From Brachyspira intermedia PWS/A (GTDB taxonomy: Bacteria; Spirochaetota; Brachyspiria; Brachyspirales; Brachyspiraceae), in assembly GCF_000223215.1 (NCBI RefSeq), contig NC_017243.1, forward strand, positions 2,914,001-2,978,000: a DNA stretch of 64,000 nucleotides, read 5' to 3'. The translations under genes were made by a program, and so were the position numbers. Every line of letters begins with the position of its first letter. The stretch's first letter is position 1. Shown piece by piece: positions 1-9,373 of the stretch. The notes beneath the pieces were generated by a model, which saw only the letters and a list, made by a program, of their open reading frames with translations, ran no database searches and was not told the origin of the DNA.

Positions 1-1204
1 ATTTCCACATCTGCTGTATAGCTTCTGCAACTATTATATGAAGTCCAGGAGAAACTCTTATTTCTAATACAGGGAAACCATCTCCATTAGGATATCCAGC
101 TTCAGCCATTAAAGCCTTAGCTTTTTCAACATTTGCTGTATAATTATCAGTATCTATAAGTATTCCTGCTTCTTCTCTATAAGGACCATTAATACCGTCC
201 ATAGAAGGAGGAACAAAACCTTGAGCTGCTGCCTGTCCGCCCATAGTTACATTTGATACTAAATAATTTCTATCAATAGCTAAAGATAAAGCCTGTCTTA
301 CTCTTTTATCTTTCAAAGCATTGTTTGTAATGTTAAGAGATAAATAGAAAGTACCTACTCCGTCTTTAAGAGCAATATAATTTTCTGCTTTTAATTTTTC
401 TATTTCACTAGAAGGCGGTTCTAATGCTGAAAAATGTATAGTGCCTCCTCTAATTCCAGCAATAGCTGTATTAGGATCAGCCATAGAAATGAATTTTAAT
501 TTCTTAGCAACTGTTTCATCATTATAATAATTAGTTCTAGCTTCAAAAGTGATGTACTCATCCATTACTCTTTCAGTCATTTGATAAGGACCATTACATA
601 TATAAGTTTCAGGTGATAAAGTCCAATCATCGCCATACTGTTCTATAATATCCTTTCTTACAGGTGCAAAAACTGAAACTGTAGTCATAAACTCCAAGAA
701 ATAAGCAGCAGGATCAACAAGCTCAACTTGGAAAGTATGATCATCTATAGCTTTTACACCAAGTTCATTATAATCCATATTACCGGCATTAATCTCTTTA
801 GCATTTTTTATTATTTCTAATAAAGAAGCATACTGTGCAGCAACATCAGGATTAACAACTCTTTTCCAGCTGTATTCAAAATCATATGCTGTTACAGGTT
901 TACCGTCAGACCATAAAGCATTAGTTCTTATATGAAAAGTATATGTTTTTCCGTCCTCTGATATATCCCAGCTTTCTGCCATACCGCCTGTAAGTTTTCC
1001 GTCTGCTCCTATTTTTGTTAAACTTTCAAATGGATGATACAACATAGCAGAAACAACATTCAAACTATTTAAACTAGGGTCTATAGTTCTAGGTTCTGCC
1101 CCCATATTAATTACTATAGCATCATTATTATTTCCTCCACTGCCGCCGCATGAAAGAACAAATAATGAAGCAGCCATTAAAAATAAAGTCATTATTTTTT
1201 TCAT
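1..1204 (-). CDS. Oligopeptide ABC transporter substrate-binding lipoprotein (OppA-like), 3' end outside window
   Basis: This is a partial gene: about 401 codons are present and the C-terminus lies beyond the window edge. It belongs to the SBP_bac_5 (OppA/DppA) family, which delivers peptides to an Opp-type ABC permease. The start is the ATG at 1204. It opens a lipoprotein signal with a lysine n-region, a hydrophobic core and the lipobox VLSC, so the mature protein should be lipid-anchored. Family landmarks are EPRTIDPSLNS near the N-terminus, WSDGKPVTAYDFEYSWKR, the NGPY stretch and DKRVRQALSLAIDR. The next gene upstream is a close paralogue (1233-2839) with 28 bases between them, so the two are probably cotranscribed from the promoter near 2.88 kb. 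No permease or ATPase gene is visible here. The family call is secure; the peptide preference is unknown. Confidence 0.93.
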   Translation of the reverse strand, partial: MKKIMTLFLMAASLFVLSCGGSGGNNNDAIVINMGAEPRTIDPSLNSLNVVSAMLYHPFESLTKIGADGKLTGGMAESWDISEDGKTYTFHIRTNALWSDGKPVTAYDFEYSWKRVVNPDVAAQYASLLEIIKNAKEINAGNMDYNELGVKAIDDHTFQVELVDPAAYFLEFMTTVSVFAPVRKDIIEQYGDDWTLSPETYICNGPYQMTERVMDEYITFEARTNYYNDETVAKKLKFISMADPNTAIAGIRGGTIHFSALEPPSSEIEKLKAENYIALKDGVGTFYLSLNITNNALKDKRVRQALSLAIDRNYLVSNVTMGGQAAAQGFVPPSMDGINGPYREEAGILIDTDNYTANVEKAKALMAEAGYPNGDGFPVLEIRVSPGLHIIVAEAIQQMWK

Positions 1205-1232
1205 ATTTTTTCTCCTAACATTTTATTTTTTA

Positions 1233-2839
1233 TTATTTAATATATGAATAATTGAATTTATGTCTTCCCAAAGGATTTAATACCACACCCTGCAATTTAG
1301 GATTTTTCATAAAAGAATCTGCTCTATAATATAAAGGTATGATAGGCATTTCTTCCATAAGTATATTTTCAGCTTTAGCCATAGCAGCCATTCTTATTTT
1401 ATTATCTTCAGTTTGTTTTGCTGTTAATAGATTATCATCATATTCTTTATTAGCAAATCCTGTATGATTTACTCCGCCGCCGCTTGTCATAACATCAAGC
1501 ATAGTCATAGGGTCATTATAATCTCCAGTCCAACCCATTCTAGCCATTTGATAATCTTTTTCTACCAAAGTTTGAAGTGTTATAGGAAACTCTTCCTGTA
1601 CTAAAGATACATTAACATTTAAATTCTCTTTCCACATCTGCTGCAAAGCCTCTCCAACTAATACATAAATACCCGGAGAAACTTTTAATTCTATTACAGG
1701 ATAATTTGCACCATCAGGATAACCAGCCTCAGCCATTAATGCTTTTGCTTTTTTTACATTATTCTCATAATCATTAACATCTATATATTCTTTATTTTCT
1801 TTTCTAAATGTACTGTTTAATCCTCTTACTTCAGTAGGAACAAAAGCTCCTGCAGGAACTTGTCCGCCTTTAGTAACATTCTTTACCAAATAGTTTCTGT
1901 CTATTGCAAGAGATAAAGCCTGTCTTACTCTTTTATCTGCAAAAGCCTTATTAGTGATATTTAATTCTATATAATAAGTACCTATAGCATTATTTGCCAC
2001 TATATAACCCTCATTATTCAATTTTTCTATTTCAGCAGAAGGAGGCTCTAATGCAGAAAAATCTATTGTACCACCTCTTATACCGGCAATAGCAGTATTA
2101 GGATCGCTCATAAGTACAAAATTAATCTGTTTAGCAACCTGTTTATCAGCATCATAATAATTAGTATTGATATCAAAAACTATTTTCTCATCTATTACCC
2201 TTTCTTTCATTTTATAAGGGCCGTTTCCTATATATGTTTCAGGAGTTAAAGTCCATTTATCTCCATATTGCTCTATAATATCTTTTCTAACAGGCATAAA
2301 TACTACCGTAGAAGCTATGAAATCTATAAAATAAATAGCAGGATTTTCAAGCTGTACTTCAAATGTATAATCATCAATAGCTCTTACTCCTAAACTATTA
2401 TAATCCATATTGCCTGCATTAATATCTTTAGCATTTTTAACTATTTCCATCATATATGAATATTCAGCTGCAGTATTAGGATCAACTGCCCTTTTCCAAG
2501 AATACTCGAAATCATGAGCTGTTACAGGTTTACCATCAGACCATTTTGCATTCTTTCTTATATGGAATGTATATACCAAACCATCATCTGATATATCCCA
2601 AGTTTCTGCCATACCGGGTCTTACATTATTATTTGAATCTATCTTTGTTAAACCTTCAAAAGCATGAAGTATATAAGATGATACAACATTGATAGAATTT
2701 AATGTAGGATCCATAGTCTTAGGTTCAGGTCCCAAATTTATAGATATAGATGGAACTGACTCATTATTTGTTTCTGATTTTTTACCGCATGATATTATAA
2801 CCAAAAACATCATTAAAAAACAATCAATATTCTTTTCAT
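1233..2839 (-). CDS. Oligopeptide-binding lipoprotein OppA paralogue, frameshifted within its signal peptide
   Basis: A second SBP_bac_5 peptide-binding protein, clearly a tandem paralogue of the one at 1-1204 (EPKTMDPTLNS, WSDGKPVTAHDFEYSWKRA, NGPYKMKERV, DKRVRQALSLAIDR). An uninterrupted frame begins only at 2813, giving a signal with no charged n-region. An ATG at 2837-2839, preceded by GAGG at 2847-2850, starts MKRILIVF and then hits a stop. Adding one base to the six-base A run at 2815-2820 joins it in frame to LMMFLVIISC and gives a perfect lipoprotein signal with lipobox VIISC. I therefore give the gene as 2839 to 1233, about 535 residues, with a one-base deletion. This may be a sequencing error or slipped-strand variation. 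It is likely the first gene of an operon with the partial paralogue. Confidence 0.9.
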
Positions 2840-2877
2840 AATATAGCCTCTAAATATATTATATAAATTTTATTCAT

Positions 2878-2904
2878 ATTATATCATAAACTTCATAATG
2901 TCAA
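2878..2904 (-). promoter_or_regulatory. Promoter for the oppA paralogue pair
   Basis: On the minus strand there is TTGACA (2899-2904) and TATAAT (2878-2883), 15 bases apart. They lie about 40 bases before the ATG at 2839. The spacer is slightly short, but both boxes match the consensus exactly. Confidence 0.55.
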
Positions 2905-2938
2905 TAAAAATTTCTCTATACAGTAACTATATTTTATA

Positions 2939-2967
2939 TTGACAAAAACAACAATATAAAATATTAT
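2939..2967 (+). promoter_or_regulatory. Promoter for the DUF3298-type lipoprotein gene
   Basis: TTGACA at 2939-2944 is followed after 17 bases by TATTAT at 2962-2967. This is about 35 bases before the ATG at 3003. It sits back to back with the oppA promoter in a 160-base divergent intergenic region. Confidence 0.5.
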
Positions 2968-3002
2968 GTTTACTAACTTTTTTAATTTTCAGGAAAACAA
3001 TT

Positions 3003-4238
3003 ATGATTAGAAATATTATTACATTATCTTTCATACTTTTAATAATATCATGTTCAAATAATAAAAATAATAACATTAATAATAATCAAACCAATACCAA
3101 TGCAATAGAAACTCAAACCAATGAAACAAAAACAAATGAATTAAAACAAGCCGAAGAATCAAACAATAATAATACAAAAAATATAGAATGGATATCTCAT
3201 CACTATTATATGAAAAATGATGAAGGAGATTTCTTTTCAGTTTATTTAAATGACAGATGGCCTGATTATATAAATAGCGATTCTGAATTAATGCCTAATT
3301 ATGAAAAAATAAAGGCAGCTTTTAATTATAAAAATTTAAATGATATATACCAATTCTATGATAAAAACAGCATTCTTGATATAACAAATAATAGAATATA
3401 TGCAGAAGCTGAAAACGGAGACAGTATAGAAAGTACATATTCAAATATTACATCATTTAAAATGACTTCCAAATCATTAAATAGTTCATCAAAAAATATA
3501 AATACAACTTCATCATTAAAAGCAGCAGTATATAACTATGCATATTCAGATGTTTCTGATACTAATGAATATGGAAGTGCATCGACATTCTCATATAAAG
3601 ATTCTATATTTTTGCTTATACCAGATGATACTAACAAATTAGAAGTATATGATAAAATTTCTTTTGATATAAATGAAGGTTTCAATCTAAATAATCTAAA
3701 AAGAAATGAAAATTTAGAATTTGAGGATAAAAAGGGAAGCATATCAAAATTATTTGAAAACGATATGAGTGATCCTTATGATGAATGGTTAACAAATTCA
3801 GCTGACAGCTATGAATCAAGTAAATCTATCAACATAACTTATTTTAATGATAAAACTATATCTATAACAAGAACTTCAACATTATATTTAGGCGGAGCAC
3901 ATGGAGTGTACAATAATTATAATTTAGTATATTCATTAGAAACAGGTGAAAAAATAGAAGTTACTAATTTAATAAAAGATTTTGATGATGATGAATTAAG
4001 AAGCATTATGAGAGATAAACTTTTATCAATAGAAGATAGAGATGAAGAAAGTTACTTAGTACCTTTAGATGAAATAACTTTAGCTGATACATCTTTTTAC
4101 ATCTATGCTGATGGCGTGCATTTTGTATGGCCTATATATACTATAACTGCCTATGTTTTGGGTGAAACAGAAATAATTTTTGACTTTGATGAAATTAGAC
4201 CTTTCATAAAAGATGAATATTTATACATAATGGAATAA
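3003..4238 (+). CDS. Lipoprotein with RsiV/PdaC-like (DUF4163/DUF3298) C-terminal region
   Basis: The product has 411 residues. It starts with a lipoprotein signal ending in the lipobox IISC, followed by a low-complexity Asn/Thr/Glu linker to about residue 60, so it should be anchored outside the cytoplasmic membrane. The last 140 residues carry the features of the DUF4163/DUF3298 module of RsiV anti-sigma factors and PdaC deacetylases: GGAHGVYNNYNLVYSLETGE, then FYIYADGVHFVWPIY and a final EIIFDFDEIRPFIK. In Bacillus RsiV this module binds lysozyme. Neither an anti-sigma N-terminus nor a deacetylase domain is present, so the function is unknown. AGGA about 10 bases before the ATG fits a ribosome binding site. 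It is transcribed alone. Confidence 0.75.
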   Translation: MIRNIITLSFILLIISCSNNKNNNINNNQTNTNAIETQTNETKTNELKQAEESNNNNTKNIEWISHHYYMKNDEGDFFSVYLNDRWPDYINSDSELMPNYEKIKAAFNYKNLNDIYQFYDKNSILDITNNRIYAEAENGDSIESTYSNITSFKMTSKSLNSSSKNINTTSSLKAAVYNYAYSDVSDTNEYGSASTFSYKDSIFLLIPDDTNKLEVYDKISFDINEGFNLNNLKRNENLEFEDKKGSISKLFENDMSDPYDEWLTNSADSYESSKSINITYFNDKTISITRTSTLYLGGAHGVYNNYNLVYSLETGEKIEVTNLIKDFDDDELRSIMRDKLLSIEDRDEESYLVPLDEITLADTSFYIYADGVHFVWPIYTITAYVLGETEIIFDFDEIRPFIKDEYLYIME

Positions 4239-4723
4239 TTTTTTATTATTACTAGCGATAAACTTATTATTACCAATCAAAATTGTTCGCTCACAAAGCG
4301 TGACTGTGGCAAAGGCTCTGTAAATAAACTTCCAGAGGCTCACAATTTTTATTTTAAACATTGTTAGAGAACAACTTCCTTCGTCAGTTATCAGCTGCTC
4401 CTTTATCGCTTTAAAACTTGTAACATTACTAATATTTAATTTTTTATTATTACTAATAAAAATATTATATAATATAAAATAAATAAAATACAAAAAGCAA
4501 GTAGTAGCCGCCAAGTAGGTTATTGTAGGCGATACCTGCCTAGGTGTACTTCGTCGACGAGCATAACAACAACTTGTATAAAAAACAGTAAAGAAAAAAG
4601 GCAGGCAAGTGTAAATATTATAAAATGTATAAAATTAATTGACTGTTAACATTAAAAATTAAGGCTAATATTTCCGAAGATATATAATAAGAAATATAAA
4701 AATACATATAACAGAAGAAGACT
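4239..4723. repeat. Intergenic region with a locally less AT-rich repeat block
   Basis: No convincing gene is present. The stretch 4255-4420 holds short segments richer in G and C than their surroundings. At 4504-4575 there is a block containing GCCGCCAAGTAGGT and CGACGAGCATAACAA. This resembles the block immediately before the aminotransferase homologue (61470-61585, GCGACCAAGTAGGT and GGCGAGCATAGCAA). I take it as a member of a dispersed Brachyspira-type intergenic repeat family. The bases just before 4724 (AGAAGAAG) could serve as a weak ribosome binding site for the next gene. Confidence 0.4.
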
Positions 4724-5875
4724 ATGGCTATAATAGAATTTAATATACCAACAAAAATAACATTCGGAGTTGATTCTCTTGACTGCTTACCAGATACAAT
4801 AAAGAAATACGGCGGAAGAACTGTATTAGTTACAGATGGAGCATCATTCAATCAAACCGGATTAATAGATCAAATAGTAAATAAACTTAATGATAGTTTT
4901 ATCAATGTAATGGTTTATTCTGATATAAATTCTACAAGCACAAGCGATGCTGCAGATATCATTGCCAATTTGGTAAGATACAGCAGAGCAGAATCCATAG
5001 TAGCAGTAGGAGGATTCAAAATACAAAATACTGCTAAAGGAGCTGCAATTGTAGTAACAAACAGCGGTGAAGCTTCAGATTATATCAATGGACAGCCTGT
5101 ATACCATAAACCTTTGCCTATTATAGCAGTGCCTACAATATTAGGTTCTTTATCTGAAATATCTACTGGAATGTGTCTTTATGATAAATATGAAGAAGTA
5201 AATAAACAGAATAATGAATCTAATGTATATTCTTCAAATTGTATCATAGACCCTACTTTATATGCAACTGTACCGGTTAAATATACTATAAGCAGTGCTC
5301 TATCAGTATTTGCATTATCATTCGACATATATATGAGCAACACTCTTACAAGCATAACAGAGCCTTTAATAGTTCATGCTATGAAGATAAGTATGCAGGG
5401 ATTAAAAAAACTTATAGCTGATAGTAATAATATAGATAATATAACAACTTTAGCAACTGCAAATATGTTATGTGCTACTTCAGCATGTCATAGCTCTTTA
5501 GGTGCTATAAGAGCTTTATCTATTGCTATAAACAGTGTATATGCCGTTAATAAATCTATGGTATGTTCTATATTGCTTCCTCATATTATGGAATATTATA
5601 TCACTGTTGCCCCTAATAAATATGTTGTACTTTCAAATGTTATAGACGGAATAGATCCTGAAATGACACCTTTTGAAATTGCTAACCAATCTGCACAGCA
5701 TATAAAGCAATTCCTACATAATATAAATTTACCTACAAGACTTAATGAAATAAATATAGACAGAAGTAAATTTGATAAAGTTGCAGAATTAGCATTAAAA
5801 TATCCAGGAATGGATCAGCTTCCTAGAACTATGAATTTTGATTCAATAATGACAATATTGGATCAGGCTTATTAA
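4724..5875 (+). CDS. Iron-containing alcohol dehydrogenase homologue lacking all metal ligands
   Basis: The product has 383 residues and the full length and fold markers of the Fe-ADH family: FNIPTKITFGVDSLDCLP at the start, VAVGGFKIQNTAKG where the nucleotide loop GGGSxxDxAK belongs, AVPTILGSLSEIS for PTTAGTGSE, and SILLPHIMEYY for AILLPxVMxxN. The four metal ligands of the family (Asp and His in GMDALTHAIEAY, His in GLGxxHAxAH, His in pHG) align with Ser, Leu, Arg and Lys here. The glycine loop is also altered. It is therefore probably not a classical metal-dependent dehydrogenase, although the frame is intact and conserved. The role is unknown. It converges on the YprB-like gene with a 4-base overlap of the two ends. 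Confidence 0.8.
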   Translation: MAIIEFNIPTKITFGVDSLDCLPDTIKKYGGRTVLVTDGASFNQTGLIDQIVNKLNDSFINVMVYSDINSTSTSDAADIIANLVRYSRAESIVAVGGFKIQNTAKGAAIVVTNSGEASDYINGQPVYHKPLPIIAVPTILGSLSEISTGMCLYDKYEEVNKQNNESNVYSSNCIIDPTLYATVPVKYTISSALSVFALSFDIYMSNTLTSITEPLIVHAMKISMQGLKKLIADSNNIDNITTLATANMLCATSACHSSLGAIRALSIAINSVYAVNKSMVCSILLPHIMEYYITVAPNKYVVLSNVIDGIDPEMTPFEIANQSAQHIKQFLHNINLPTRLNEINIDRSKFDKVAELALKYPGMDQLPRTMNFDSIMTILDQAY

Positions 5876-6735
5876 TCTTCGCTTTTAGGAGCGTATTTAT
5901 AAGGCTTTTTGTGTAAAGCATCAATTAATTTCTTGTTAGGTTTATAATGATCTACAGAAGGTAAAGTCTTATATTCTAAAAGCTGACAATTATAGCTTTC
6001 TGCATATTTATTATATGCTAAACGAAGCAAATGCTCCAAGTTAATAGTATCTAATAAATTATAATGTATCAATGAATCTATAGCTGTTTCATCTTTAGTA
6101 TCTTGATAATAATTCCAAAGTAAAACAGCTGTATATCCATTAACGCCTTCCATATCGTCACCTCTGGAAATACCTACATCCTGCTCTATTTTTTTAAGTC
6201 CGCCTGTATATCCTAAATCTTTAAGTACAAAACGCAAATCTATTTGAGCAGATTTTATAGTCGTAGCAAAATATCTCTCCAAAAATGGTATATCAAAACA
6301 AGAACCATTGAAAGTTACAATTATAGAATAATTCTTTATATAATCTAAAAATTCATGCTCATTTCTGCCATGAACAAAAACTTTCATCTCTTTGCCGTCA
6401 TAACATCCTATAACTGTAACATGTGCTTTGGACGGTTTTATGCCTGTAGTTTCTATATCCAAAAATACAGTTTTATCCATAAGGAGAGGATAAAGTCTAT
6501 ATATTATTGAATCGGGGAACCTCTTTAAAAAATAACTATAATTTTTTGAATTATAATTATAAATAGATTTAGGAAGCTCATTTTTCAAAGCCTCCCTCAT
6601 ACTGCTAGGCATAGCATAATAATTTATATTATTTAAAGCATCTTCCCAATCAACAGCACCTTCTTGCCATAAAAGACTCTCTTTTTTAGGTCCTATACCT
6701 TCTATATGCTGAAATGTTTTCTTTATTAAATCCAC
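5872..6735 (-). CDS. YprB-like RNase H-fold 3'-5' exonuclease family protein
   Basis: The product has 287 residues. The first 85 or so include HIEGIGPKKESLLWQEG, which looks like a helix-hairpin-helix-type motif common at the front of this family. The RNase H-like domain follows with the acidic motifs VFLDIETTG (DxE), then IVTFNGSCFDIPFLERYF (N-x-x-x-FD) and a late YNLLDTINLEHL (D). These are the metal-binding positions of DEDD-type exonucleases, so catalysis on nucleic acid is plausible. The Bacillus homologue YprB has no well-defined role. The gene lies just downstream of cysS in the same direction (22 bases), so they may share a transcript. Confidence 0.82.
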   Translation of the reverse strand: MDLIKKTFQHIEGIGPKKESLLWQEGAVDWEDALNNINYYAMPSSMREALKNELPKSIYNYNSKNYSYFLKRFPDSIIYRLYPLLMDKTVFLDIETTGIKPSKAHVTVIGCYDGKEMKVFVHGRNEHEFLDYIKNYSIIVTFNGSCFDIPFLERYFATTIKSAQIDLRFVLKDLGYTGGLKKIEQDVGISRGDDMEGVNGYTAVLLWNYYQDTKDETAIDSLIHYNLLDTINLEHLLRLAYNKYAESYNCQLLEYKTLPSVDHYKPNKKLIDALHKKPYKYAPKSED

Positions 6736-6757
6736 ACAATTCCTTTATTTTTTCTAT

Positions 6758-8176
6758 TTATTTTCTTTTCCATTTAACACCCTGAGGTGTATCCATTATC
6801 TCTATTCCCATAGACAATAACTGATTTCTTATCTCATCTGCTTTTTGATAATTTTTCTCTTTCTTAGCAAGAGTTCTTTCCTCTATTAATTTATTTATCT
6901 CATCTTCATTATCTGCTTTTTTATCAGTATCGCCTATATTAAAACAATTTATAATATTGTTTACTCTCTCTATAAATTTTAATATAGCATCTCTTGTACT
7001 AACATTAATAGAGTCAAAAGATGTATTAACAGTTTTCACCAAAGTAAATAATACGCCAAGTGCCTCTGATATATTTAAATCATTATAAATAGAGTCTGAA
7101 AACTTTTCATTAGAAAGTTCTAACTCTTTTAATAAATTTTCATTAACTTCATTAGATTCGGTATTATTTATATCTTTGAGTCTAAATATTAAATCATTAA
7201 CTCTATCAATAGCACTTTGAGATTGTTTAATTCCTTCAATAGTGAAATTTAATTGCTTTCTATAATGAGAGTTAATTAGTGAGTATCTTATAGCTTCAGG
7301 AGAAAGCCCTTTATCAAGCAAATCTCTTAAAGTATAAAAGTTGCCTTTAGACTTTGACATTTTCTCACCATCAACTATCAAATGCTCACAATGAAGCCAA
7401 TAATTAACGAACTTTTCATTGAAAGCAGCTTCATTCTGTGCTATTTCATTTTCATGATGAGGAAATTTATTATCAACTCCTCCAGTATGTATATCAAAAT
7501 GCTTTCCTAAATATTTGCAGCTCATAGCAGAACATTCTATATGCCAGCCGGGTCTGCCCTTTCCAAAAGGAGAATCCCAATAAACTTCACCGTCATCTTC
7601 TGTATACGCTTTCCAAAGTACAAAGTCGCTTGCATTCTCTTTATCATATTCATCATTGAGAACGCGTCCTGAAGCTCCGTCCAATAATTCCTGCTTATCT
7701 AAATTAGCCAATTCTCCATATTGAGGGAATGTGCTTATCTTGAAATAAACAGAACCATCTGATTCATAAGTATGTCCGTTTTTCTTAAGAAGCTCTATAA
7801 TATCAATCATCTCTTTTATATGATCTGTTGCTGCAGGGTTTACTGTAGCTTTTTTTATTCCTAATGTTTTTATATCTTCAAAGAATGCTTCTTTATATTT
7901 CTTTGTATAATCATTCAAAGATATATGATTTTCTTTAGAATTTTTTATAGTCTTATCATCAACATCAGTTAAATTCATTACAAGTTTAACATTATATCCG
8001 TAATCCTCTAATACTCTTCTAAGTAAGTCGCTAAATATATAAGCTCTAAAATTACCTATATGAGCATAGTTATATACAGTAGGTCCGCAAGAATACATGC
8101 CAACTTCATTTGCATTGATAGGTTTGAATACCTCTTTTTCTCTAGTTAGTGAATTGTAAAATACTATATCTTTCAT
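6758..8176 (-). CDS. cysS: Cysteinyl-tRNA synthetase
   Basis: This class I aminoacyl-tRNA synthetase charges tRNA-Cys in the cytoplasm. The 472 residues match the family length. The zinc-binding Cys in YSCGPTVYN is followed by the HIGH-type motif HIGNFRAY, and the other zinc ligands are in WHIECSAM and DNKFPHHENE. The KMSKS loop is GEKMSKSKGNFYTL near residue 265. The C-terminal region ends with the anticodon-binding segment IMDTPQGVKWKRK. AAGG precedes the ATG at 8176, and a good promoter lies at 8208-8235. Identification is secure. Confidence 0.97.
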   Translation of the reverse strand: MKDIVFYNSLTREKEVFKPINANEVGMYSCGPTVYNYAHIGNFRAYIFSDLLRRVLEDYGYNVKLVMNLTDVDDKTIKNSKENHISLNDYTKKYKEAFFEDIKTLGIKKATVNPAATDHIKEMIDIIELLKKNGHTYESDGSVYFKISTFPQYGELANLDKQELLDGASGRVLNDEYDKENASDFVLWKAYTEDDGEVYWDSPFGKGRPGWHIECSAMSCKYLGKHFDIHTGGVDNKFPHHENEIAQNEAAFNEKFVNYWLHCEHLIVDGEKMSKSKGNFYTLRDLLDKGLSPEAIRYSLINSHYRKQLNFTIEGIKQSQSAIDRVNDLIFRLKDINNTESNEVNENLLKELELSNEKFSDSIYNDLNISEALGVLFTLVKTVNTSFDSINVSTRDAILKFIERVNNIINCFNIGDTDKKADNEDEINKLIEERTLAKKEKNYQKADEIRNQLLSMGIEIMDTPQGVKWKRK

Positions 8177-8207
8177 ATTAACTTTTATTCCTTAAAATAT
8201 AATTAAC

Positions 8208-8235
8208 ATTTTACTTAAAAGACTTTATTTGTCAA
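8208..8235 (-). promoter_or_regulatory. Promoter for cysS
   Basis: On the minus strand, TTGACA (8230-8235) and TAAAAT (8208-8213) are separated by 16 bases. They lie about 30 bases before the cysS start codon. Confidence 0.55.
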
Positions 8236-8386
8236 GGTATATTATTCATTTTTTACAAAATGATTTTTTATACAGTATTAATAATAAAAATTAAATTTAG
8301 TTATGTTATAAATTTTAAAGCGATTTAATTGATAAAGATTTTAAAATGAGATTTTTTTATTACATAAATAATAAATTTATTGATAA

Positions 8387-8418
8387 TAAAAAAATCCCCT
8401 CTAATTTTTTAGAAGGGA
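8387..8418 (-). terminator. Rho-independent terminator
   Basis: The arms TCCCCTCTAA (8395-8404) and TTAGAAGGGA (8409-8418) form a stem with one mismatch. On the minus strand it is followed by ATTTTTTTATT. It would end transcription of the small genes at 8485-9196. Confidence 0.7.
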
Positions 8419-8484
8419 CTATACAATTTTATTTATTATAAATAAATAAAATAATTTTCTAAATATAATACTTAAATAATAAAA

Positions 8485-8586
8485 TCAAACTGCCTTGCTT
8501 TTTCTTATTACTACAGTAGCCTGCTCCTTATATTTAGATATTAGGCTTTTAAGGTCTTTTTTTACCTTGTCTTCTGTTTGTGTCAT
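8485..8586 (-). CDS. Small protein of 33 residues, unknown
   Basis: A short frame encodes MTQTEDKVKKDLK... and ends ...IRKSKAV. It has an excellent ribosome binding site, GGAGG, 9 bases before the ATG at 8584-8586, and lies between the unknown gene at 8622-9196 and a terminator. The peptide is highly charged, mostly lysine-rich, with a short beta-prone ATVVI segment near the end and no signal or membrane helix. I know no family for it. The placement of the binding site and terminator is the main support for its reality. It probably shares a transcript with the gene upstream. Confidence 0.5.
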   Translation of the reverse strand: MTQTEDKVKKDLKSLISKYKEQATVVIRKSKAV

Positions 8587-8621
8587 TATTTAATTCCTCC
8601 TTGAATAATGAATAATGTTTT

Positions 8622-9196
8622 TTAGAAGCTGCCATCTCTCCAAACTTTAAAGTCTGGGTAGTCCAATTTCTTGGATTTATCTTCATACCATTTGCATACA
8701 GCTGCTGACATATTAATAACATAAAAATTAAATTCTGTCTTCCAACCGTCATTTTTAAATTCAGCAAATGATGGTATAAATTTATTATTAATAGAATTGT
8801 ATATATTATTCTGTGCTGATTCTGTAGGAATATTATTATCTTTTATAGCTATTCTTAATATTAAATGTATAGACATGCATGATAAAGTAGATGTAATTCT
8901 GCTGTATTCATTAAACATTTCATCTCTTGTATAATTTGCTGCTAAAGTGTCCATCCATAATTTAATTATACTTCCTAATGCCTCTAATTGGTCAGGTGTA
9001 GCATTTTTATTCATAATAATAGATGCATAATTTTCTGCCAATTCTTGAAATGTCATAGTAGAATTTTCATCGGATATTGATATATCTGCAACATCTTCTA
9101 TCTGCATAGATTTTACCATAGAAGCTGCACTATTCTGACTATAGGCATTAATAGATATAAAAATAAATAAAACTAATAATAAATAGATTTTTTCAT
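8622..9196 (-). CDS. Secreted protein of unknown function, frameshifted in its signal peptide
   Basis: The uninterrupted frame starts at 9119 (165 residues, MVKSMQIED...). In-frame sequence continues upstream and encodes IYLLLVLFIFISINAYSQ, a typical signal peptide. An ATG at 9194-9196 is one base out of frame. Adding one base to the run of six T at 9188-9193 gives MKKIYLLLVLFIF..., so the gene is probably 191 residues, exported and cleaved after AYS or nearby. The mature part is helical, with a single Cys pair (LSCMS and AVCKW) and no motif I recognise. The same kind of one-base loss occurs at several other places in the window. Function unknown. Confidence 0.65.
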
Positions 9197-9322
9197 AAAA
9201 TATATTCCATTATAATTTCGTTTTATTTATTATCGTCATCAATTGATTTGACAACACATTTATTTTTCTTGTTTATTTTTTAATACTAATCAATAAAATT
9301 TGATTACACAATACTCTAATAA

Positions 9323-9352
9323 AAAAGGCCTGCCATTATAAGCAAGCCTTTT
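9323..9352 (-). terminator. Rho-independent terminator for the DUF2723 gene
   Basis: AAAAGGCCTGC (9323-9333) pairs with GCAAGCCTTTT (9342-9352), one mismatch, loop of 8 bases. There is a T run on either strand, so it can act in both directions. It lies just past the stop of the large membrane protein gene. Confidence 0.75.
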
Positions 9353-9373
9353 AATTTTTTATATTATTAGAAA

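Noticed and set aside
4221-4514. 97-residue minus-strand frame
   Set aside because: Falls in the intergenic repeat region and its composition is not protein-like.
8549-8767. 72-residue minus-strand frame
   Set aside because: It overlaps the better-supported genes at 8485 and 8622 in another frame and its start has no binding site.
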